A stretch of DNA of 5,349 nucleotides from Brevundimonas sp. (GTDB lineage: Bacteria > Pseudomonadota > Alphaproteobacteria > Caulobacterales > Caulobacteraceae), in contig NZ_QFNM01000028.1 of the NCBI RefSeq assembly GCF_003248455.1, forward strand, positions 40,971 to 46,319. Direction: 5' to 3'. Position 1 is the first letter of the stretch. Each line of letters starts with the position of its first letter. A program made the translations under genes and the position numbers. The notes beneath the pieces are model-generated. The model ran no database searches and was not told the DNA's origin. It worked only from the letters and a program-made list of their open reading frames with translations. Shown piece by piece: positions 1 through 5,349 of the stretch.

Positions 1-301
1 CCATAAGCCTGCGACGGGTCGGCGGGGTCTGCGAAACCCCGTCCCGAGTGCGGCCGAGTATCCCCCTCGACCCTCCGACGGCGCACCGTGTGTCGCCGCA
101 GGCGCGGGCCGTTGCAGACCCGCTCCCGTTCCATCCGCTCCCGCCGCCGCAAGGTCGCAGGTCAGGCGAGCCCTCCGGTGCGACGAGACGGCGTTAGAAT
201 AAGCCCGTTTCGGAGGGGGGATGGATGATGGGGGAGATATTTCGGCAAGCGGTTGAAATCGCCGGGAATCAACCAGCCGCATTGTGATGGCTGGAGTGAC
301 A
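1..301. other. Upstream region with no supported gene
   Basis: This GC-rich stretch lies upstream of the ATP synthase operon. Reading frames in it are short or have unnatural Arg/Pro-rich composition, and none resembles a protein I recognise. No tRNA-like T-loop or rRNA sequence is visible. It contains a small GC-rich hairpin at 23-41 (CGGGGT pairing with ACCCCG), which lacks a following T-run and so is not a convincing terminator. A very tentative 20-codon frame at 225-287 is listed separately. A divergent or upstream neighbour may begin or end just outside the left edge, but nothing here shows which. Confidence 0.5.
225..287 (+). CDS. Possible 20-residue small ORF (very tentative)
   Basis: An ATG-ATG start opens a 20-codon frame ending in TGA, with predicted peptide MMGEIFRQAVEIAGNQPAAL. 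A GGAGG sequence at 212-216 sits 8 bases ahead of the first ATG, which is good Shine-Dalgarno spacing. This is better than the signal in front of atpH or atpD. A TAGAAT hexamer at 195-200 could be a -10 box, but I find no matching -35. I recognise no family, and a frame this short can easily arise by chance. An overlapping frame from the ATG at 221 ends after 11 codons. The only support is the ribosome-binding site. Confidence 0.13.
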   Translation: MMGEIFRQAVEIAGNQPAAL

Positions 302-477
302 GCCCTCCCTTTCGTCATTCTCCGGCAAGCCGCTTGCGGCGCAGACCGGGGAACCCAGCGGCGCCGGAGGCGATGCATCCGCCGCACGGTTGTCAGCGAC
401 TCCGCGACAGGTTCGCGCTCGCGCGCGCCGCTGGGTCCCCCGGTCGCTTCGCGCCGGAGGATGACGAAAGGGATGGC
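302..477. repeat. Long imperfect inverted repeat, REP-doublet-like
   Basis: Two arms face each other. Bases 302-326 pair with 453-477 at 23 of 25 positions, and bases 344-364 pair with 425-445 at 20 of 21. Each half is itself a palindromic unit: in the left half, tctccgg faces ccgggga around an inner gccgc-tt-gcggc hairpin (329-340), and in the right half, tcccccgg faces ccggagga. The centre, 365-424, is unmatched apart from a small atgcat-centred palindrome near 369-383. The unit begins CGTCATTCTCCGG or CGTCATCCTCCGG, the style of the short intergenic palindromes common in alphaproteobacterial genomes. Two inverted copies with a spacer resemble a REPIN or BIME-type doublet, or a small MITE. 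I saw no clear target-site duplication. The family assignment is inference; the inverted repeat itself is directly visible. Confidence 0.75.
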
Positions 478-503
478 GGCCGTGGGACGTCAAGAGCCCC
501 TCC

Positions 504-564
504 ACCGCTGCGCGGTTTCCCCTCCCCACGATTTGGGAGGCGACGGGGCTGCGCGCTTCGCCCC
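504..564. repeat. Cluster of three short GC-rich hairpins
   Basis: Three consecutive inverted repeats can be seen: accgc-tgc-gcggt at 504-516, cctccc facing gggagg at 521-540 with an 8-base loop, and ggggc facing gcccc at 545-564. The run of a CCTCCACCGC-type hairpin followed by a CCTCCCC/GGGAGG hairpin resembles another common alphaproteobacterial intergenic repeat style, so this may be a second dispersed element next to the first. It could also act as a transcript boundary for whatever lies upstream, although no T-run follows any stem. It ends about 30 bases before the proposed atp promoter. Confidence 0.5.
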
Positions 565-593
565 CCTGCGGCGTCTGCGCCCCTCACGGAATG

Positions 594-622
594 TTGCGAC
601 TGGCGAAACCCCGTGCTATCAG
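594..622 (+). promoter_or_regulatory. Candidate housekeeping promoter for the atp operon
   Basis: TTGCGA at 594-599 and TATCAG at 617-622 are separated by 17 bases. The -10 lies within GCTATCAG, which fits the Caulobacter-type housekeeping pattern of a TTGaCg -35 with a GCTAnAwC -10. Initiation would be near 629, leaving an untranslated leader of about 127 bases before the atpH GTG. It is the best promoter-like match I find between the hairpin cluster and atpH. No transcript data are available, so the assignment rests on motif and position. Confidence 0.5.
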
Positions 623-755
623 GCGCCCGGCTTGAAGGGGGCGTATTCACGGATACGGCCTCTGTCGTGCTTTCCCTAGGCATTTCAAGCTTTTGGCCGT
701 TGTGATCCTTCGCAATCGGTCGCGACCCTGACACAACGACCTCGGACCCTAATCA
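623..755 (+). other. Probable 5' leader of the atp operon
   Basis: If the promoter at 594-622 is used, most of this stretch is transcribed but not translated. It contains a small hairpin, cgtat at 642-646 facing atacg at 653-657, and a perfect 10-base palindrome GGTCGCGACC at 718-727, about 28 bases ahead of the start codon. No riboswitch class is recognisable. There is no clear Shine-Dalgarno sequence just before the GTG. An in-frame TAA at 750-752 closes the frame immediately upstream of the start. Confidence 0.4.
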
Positions 756-1310
756 GTGGCTGATGATTTCAGAACGACGGAAGTCGGTGATCGCTATGCG
801 CAGGCGCTGTTCGACCTGGCGCTGGAAACCGGCCGCCTGGACGCCGTTCGCGCCGACATCGTCTCGCTGAAGACCGCCTGGACCGAGAGCGCGGACCTGC
901 GCCGCCTGGCGACCTCGCCGATCGTTCCGGCCGAGGATCAGGTCAAGGGCCTGGTCGCGGTGGCGAACCGGGCCGGGTTCGAGAAGAACACCGTCAACTT
1001 CCTGGGGCTGCTGGCCCAGAACGGCCGCGCCAGGGACCTGGCCGCCGTGATCGCCGGCTTCGAGCGCCTTTACGCCAAACACGCCGGCATCGTCGCGGCT
1101 GAGGTCGTCTCGGCCCAGCCGCTGGCCGCCGAGCAGTTGGCCGCGATCAAGTCCGCCCTGAACGCCAGCCTGGGCAAGGCGCCGGAACTGACCGCGCGGG
1201 TCGATCCGTCGATCCTGGGCGGCCTGAAGGTCAAGGTGGGGTCCAAGTTGTTCGACGCCTCGCTGAAGACCAAGCTCGACCAGATGAAATTCGCCCTCAA
1301 GCGCGCCTGA
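756..1310 (+). CDS. atpH: ATP synthase F1, delta subunit (OSCP family)
   Basis: This is the delta subunit, which sits on top of the F1 head and connects alpha3beta3 to the peripheral stalk (b subunits) so that the head does not turn with the rotor. The 184-residue length is normal for the family. The N-terminal helical domain begins with GDRYAQALFDLALE (residues 11-24). The C-terminal signature, RVDPSILGGLKVKVGSKLFD, spans residues 148-167 and carries the conserved double Gly. The start is GTG: a TAA lies two codons upstream, and no in-frame ATG follows that would keep the conserved N-terminus. The start has no obvious ribosome-binding site. It is the first gene of the F1 operon, 71 bases ahead of atpA. 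The identification is secure from the motifs and from the neighbouring subunits. Confidence 0.96.
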   Translation: MADDFRTTEVGDRYAQALFDLALETGRLDAVRADIVSLKTAWTESADLRRLATSPIVPAEDQVKGLVAVANRAGFEKNTVNFLGLLAQNGRARDLAAVIAGFERLYAKHAGIVAAEVVSAQPLAAEQLAAIKSALNASLGKAPELTARVDPSILGGLKVKVGSKLFDASLKTKLDQMKFALKRA

Positions 1311-1370
1311 GCACGCTGAGCCCAAAAAGACTGCAGCGCGCCGACAGGCCCGCCCCGAAGAAGACTAGAC

Positions 1371-1377
1371 AGAGAGA
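1371..1377 (+). promoter_or_regulatory. Weak ribosome-binding site of atpA
   Basis: A purine run, AGAGAGA, lies 4 bases before the atpA ATG. It is only a partial match to the Shine-Dalgarno consensus, but it is the sole purine-rich stretch immediately upstream and supports the ATG at 1382. Confidence 0.4.
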
Positions 1378-1381
1378 TCCC

Positions 1382-2914
<1,533 letters not shown>

Positions 2915-2930
2915 GCCCCGCCGGTTAGTT

Positions 2931-2940
2931 AGAGGAAGAG
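2931..2940 (+). promoter_or_regulatory. Ribosome-binding site of atpG
   Basis: The purine-rich run AGAGGAAGAG ends 9 bases before the atpG ATG and is the clearest ribosome-binding site inside the operon. It fixes the ATG at 2950 as the start, in agreement with the conserved N-terminus MASLKEMRNRI. Confidence 0.6.
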
Positions 2941-2949
2941 CAAAGCCGG

Positions 2950-3828
2950 ATGGCCAGCCTCAAGGAAATGCGCAATCGGATCGGAAGCGTGAAGGCCACG
3001 CAGAAGATCACGAAGGCCATGCAGATGGTCGCCGCGGCCAAGCTGAAGCGCGCCCAGGACCAGGCCGAGAGCGCCCGGCCCTATGCGCAGAAGATGGCCT
3101 CGGTCATCGCCAACCTGGCCGCCGGCGTCTCGGGCGCCGACGCGCCCCGGCTGCTGGCCGGCACGGGCGGCGACCAGCGTCACCTGATCGTCGTCGCCAC
3201 GGCGGACAAGGGTCTGGCGGGCGGTTTCTCGACCAACGTCATCCGCGCCGCGCGCGAACGGATCAACAGCCTGATCGCCCACGGCAAGGACGTGAAGATC
3301 GTCGCCGTCGGCAAGAAGTCGCGCGACCAGCTGTCGCGCCTGTACGGCGACAAGGTGATCCACACCTTCGAACTGAGCGAGCACAAGACCATCGGCCTGC
3401 CCTCGGCCCAGCCGATCGCCGAAATGATCGCCACGGCGTTCGAGGACGGCCAGGCCGACGTGGTCACGCTGTTCTACAGCCAGTTCAAGTCGGTGATCTC
3501 GCAGGTCCCGACCGGCAAGCAACTGATCCCGGCCGTTGTGGAGGGCGACGCCAAGCCGATCGACCTGAACGGCGCGGTCTACGAATACGAGCCCTCGGAA
3601 GAGGACATCCTGGAAACCCTGCTGCCGCGCAACCTGACGACCCAGATCCTGGCCGCCCTGTACGAGAATCAGGCGGGCTTCTTCGGATCGCAGATGGCGG
3701 CGATGGACAACGCCACGCGCAACGCCGGCGACCTCATCAACGCCCTGACCCTGCAGTACAACCGCAAGCGCCAGGCCCAGATCACCACCGAACTGATCGA
3801 GATCATCGCCGGCGCCGAAGCCCTCTGA
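2950..3828 (+). CDS. atpG: ATP synthase F1, gamma subunit
   Basis: Gamma is the central rotor shaft. Its N- and C-terminal helices form a coiled coil inside the alpha3beta3 ring, and the globular middle contacts epsilon and the c-ring. The 292-residue length is normal. The N-terminal helix is conserved: LKEMRNRIGSVKATQKITKA (residues 4-23), then MQMVAAAKLKRAQ. The Rossmann-like middle domain starts at LIVVATADKGLAGGF (79-93), where the Cys seen in some homologues is Ala. The C-terminal signature ITTELIEIIAGAEA (278-291) fits the gamma family pattern of I-T-x-E, an acidic residue, then G-A. It is preceded by the helix MAAMDNATRNAGDLINAL. The gene is 35 bases after atpA and 37 before atpD, and is presumably co-transcribed with them. 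Confidence 0.99.
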   Translation: MASLKEMRNRIGSVKATQKITKAMQMVAAAKLKRAQDQAESARPYAQKMASVIANLAAGVSGADAPRLLAGTGGDQRHLIVVATADKGLAGGFSTNVIRAARERINSLIAHGKDVKIVAVGKKSRDQLSRLYGDKVIHTFELSEHKTIGLPSAQPIAEMIATAFEDGQADVVTLFYSQFKSVISQVPTGKQLIPAVVEGDAKPIDLNGAVYEYEPSEEDILETLLPRNLTTQILAALYENQAGFFGSQMAAMDNATRNAGDLINALTLQYNRKRQAQITTELIEIIAGAEAL

Positions 3829-3865
3829 TCCCGAACGCACAGACATTCCGACACGGACCCCAGCC

Positions 3866-5349
3866 ATGACCGACACCGTCGCCCCCAAGAAGCCCGCCGC
3901 CCGCAAGCCGGCCGCCAAGAAGGCCGCTCCCGCTGCGGCCCCCGTCAACGCCGCCGCCTCGGGCCGCATCGCCCAGGTCATCGGCGCCGTGGTCGACGTC
4001 GAGTTCGACGGCCACCTGCCGGCGATCCTGAACGCCCTGCACACCCAGAACATCGACCAGAAGACGGGCGAGCCCTTCACCCTGGTTCTGGAAGTCGCCC
4101 AGCACCTGGGCGAGAACATGGTCCGCACCATCGCCATGGACACGACCGAGGGCCTGACCCGCGGCCAGCCGGTCAGCGACACCGGTTCCTCGATCCAGAC
4201 CCCGGTCGGCCCGGGCGTGCTGGGCCGCATCATGAACGTCGTCGGCCAGCCGATCGACGAAGCCGGCCCGATCAAGACCACGGAATACCGCCCGATCCAC
4301 CGCGAGGCGCCCTCGTTCGAGGAGCAGACCACCTCGTCGGAAATCCTGGTCACGGGCATCAAGGTGATCGACCTGATCTGCCCCTACACCAAGGGCGGCA
4401 AGATCGGCCTGTTCGGCGGCGCCGGCGTGGGCAAGACCGTCACCATGCAGGAGCTGATCAACAACATCGCCAAGGCGTACGGCGGCTATTCGGTCCTGGC
4501 CGGCGTGGGCGAGCGCACCCGCGAAGGCAACGACCTGTATCACGAGATGATCGAGTCGAACGTGAACGTGGACCCGTCCAAGAACGACGGCTCGACCGAG
4601 GGCTCCAAGTGCGCCCTGGTCTACGGCCAGATGAACGAACCGCCCGGCGCCCGCGCCCGCGTCGCCCTGACGGGCCTGGCCCAGGCCGAGTATTTCCGCG
4701 ACGAGGAAGGCAAGGACGTCCTGCTGTTCGTCGACAACATCTTCCGCTTCACCCAGGCCGGTTCGGAAGTGTCGGCTCTGCTGGGCCGCATCCCGTCCGC
4801 CGTGGGCTATCAGCCGACCCTGGCCACCGAAATGGGCAACCTGCAGGAGCGCATCACCTCGACCAAGAAGGGCTCGATCACCTCGGTCCAGGCCATCTAC
4901 GTCCCCGCCGACGACCCCACCGACCCGGCGCCGGCCGCTTCCTTCGCCCACCTGGACGCGACGACCATGCTGAGCCGCGACATCGCCGCCCAGGCCATCT
5001 TCCCCGCCGTCGATCCGCTGGACTCGACCTCGCGGATCATGGACCCGCTGGTCATCGGCGAGGAACACTACCAGGTCGCCCGTTCGGTCCAGGAAGTGCT
5101 GCAGCAGTACAAGGGCCTGAAGGACATCATCGCCATCCTGGGCATGGACGAGCTGTCGGAAGAGGACAAGCTGGTCGTCTCGCGCGCCCGCAAGATCCAG
5201 CGCTTCCTGTCCCAACCCTTCTTCGTGGCCGAACAGTTCACCAACTCGCCCGGCAAGTTCGTCGAGCTGGCCGACACCATCCGCAGCTTCAAGGGCATCG
5301 TCGCCGGTGAATACGACCACCTGCCGGAAGCCGCCTTCTACATGGTCGG
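3866..5349 (+). CDS. atpD: ATP synthase F1, beta subunit (catalytic), 3' end cut off
   Basis: Beta carries the catalytic sites for ATP synthesis and hydrolysis. The window holds 494 complete codons plus two bases; from typical family length only the last 15-20 residues or so should be missing. Key motifs are intact: P-loop GGAGVGKT at 184-191 with Lys190; GERTREGNDL with catalytic Glu216 and Arg217; Walker B LLFVD ending at Asp290; signature PAVDPLDSTS at 380-389; and the DELSEED loop at 428-434. Residues about 233-248 (VNVDPSKNDGSTEGSK) form a stretch longer than in E. coli that is shared with alphaproteobacterial betas. Residues 1-31 are a Lys/Ala/Pro-rich extension ahead of the normal beginning, SGRIAQVIGAVVDVEF. 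The ATG at 3866 is supported by its 37-base distance from atpG, although its ribosome-binding site is poor. A shorter protein would need a start inside the extension, where no in-frame ATG is present. The gene runs off the right edge of the window. Confidence 0.99.
   Translation, partial: MTDTVAPKKPAARKPAAKKAAPAAAPVNAAASGRIAQVIGAVVDVEFDGHLPAILNALHTQNIDQKTGEPFTLVLEVAQHLGENMVRTIAMDTTEGLTRGQPVSDTGSSIQTPVGPGVLGRIMNVVGQPIDEAGPIKTTEYRPIHREAPSFEEQTTSSEILVTGIKVIDLICPYTKGGKIGLFGGAGVGKTVTMQELINNIAKAYGGYSVLAGVGERTREGNDLYHEMIESNVNVDPSKNDGSTEGSKCALVYGQMNEPPGARARVALTGLAQAEYFRDEEGKDVLLFVDNIFRFTQAGSEVSALLGRIPSAVGYQPTLATEMGNLQERITSTKKGSITSVQAIYVPADDPTDPAPAASFAHLDATTMLSRDIAAQAIFPAVDPLDSTSRIMDPLVIGEEHYQVARSVQEVLQQYKGLKDIIAILGMDELSEEDKLVVSRARKIQRFLSQPFFVAEQFTNSPGKFVELADTIRSFKGIVAGEYDHLPEAAFYMV

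Noticed and set aside
23..41. Hairpin CGGGGT/ACCCCG as a rho-independent terminator
   Set aside because: The stem is only 6 base pairs and has no T-run on either side.
1..134. A - strand frame from an ATG at 134-132 running off the left edge, and another ATG at 4-2, as possible starts of a divergent gene
   Set aside because: The visible residues are Arg-rich and match nothing I know, and only a few codons are in the window. A divergent neighbour cannot be excluded but is not supported.
224..250. CTTG followed by CCCCAT on the - strand, resembling a heat-shock (sigma-32) promoter
   Set aside because: The spacing between the two parts is shorter than the consensus allows, and there is no supported gene downstream on that strand.
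253..734. Overlapping open frames of 86-150 codons on both strands upstream of atpH
   Set aside because: They run through the inverted repeats and hairpins, overlap one another on both strands, and are Arg/Pro/Ser-rich as expected from GC-rich non-coding DNA. None shows a recognisable domain or a good ribosome-binding site.
1311..1381. The 71-base atpH-atpA gap as a site for a terminator or internal promoter
   Set aside because: I found no stable stem followed by T residues and no well-spaced -35/-10 pair; it looks like an ordinary intra-operon spacer.
4609..5310. A 233-codon + strand frame inside atpD
   Set aside because: It is an out-of-frame reading of atpD with Arg/Pro/Gly-rich composition. 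The beta frame is continuous through the region with all its motifs.
2929..5320. Long - strand open frames (477 and 505 codons) antisense to atpG and atpD
   Set aside because: These are also codon-bias shadows with low-complexity products, opposite to conserved ATP synthase genes.

Overview
The window carries most of an F-type ATP synthase F1 operon on the + strand, in the order atpH (delta), atpA (alpha), atpG (gamma), atpD (beta). A roughly 750-base non-coding region lies upstream. The DNA is GC-rich and codons strongly prefer G or C at the third position. Three features point to an alphaproteobacterium: F1 genes led by atpH with no Fo genes directly in front, a beta subunit with the alphaproteobacterial-style stretch before 'KCALVYGQMNEPPG', and a Lys/Ala/Pro-rich N-terminal extension on beta. 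That extension and the promoter-like sequence ahead of atpH fit the Caulobacterales best (Caulobacter, Brevundimonas or relatives). The order-level placement is inference from remembered family features, not from a search.

Layout. Bases 1-301 hold no gene I can support, apart from one very tentative 20-codon reading frame with a good ribosome-binding site. Bases 302-477 form a long imperfect inverted repeat built from two inverted copies of a roughly 50-base palindromic unit, similar in design to REP doublets. Bases 504-564 hold a second cluster of three small hairpins. A plausible housekeeping promoter (TTGCGA, 17 bases, TATCAG) lies at 594-622 and would give an atpH leader of about 127 bases. 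The genes follow at 756-1310 (atpH, GTG start), 1382-2914 (atpA), 2950-3828 (atpG) and 3866 to the window end (atpD, cut off just before its C-terminus). Gaps between genes are 71, 35 and 37 bases, with no convincing terminator in any of them, so they are probably one transcript. atpC (epsilon) would be expected next, beyond the window.

Together the products make the catalytic F1 head: alpha3beta3 forms the nucleotide-binding hexamer, gamma is the rotating shaft, and delta ties the head to the peripheral stalk. The nucleotide-binding and catalytic motifs I checked in alpha and beta are intact, and no gene shows a frameshift or internal stop. I see no sign of an undescribed system. The parts most worth a second look are the repeat-rich upstream region and the basic N-terminal tail of beta.
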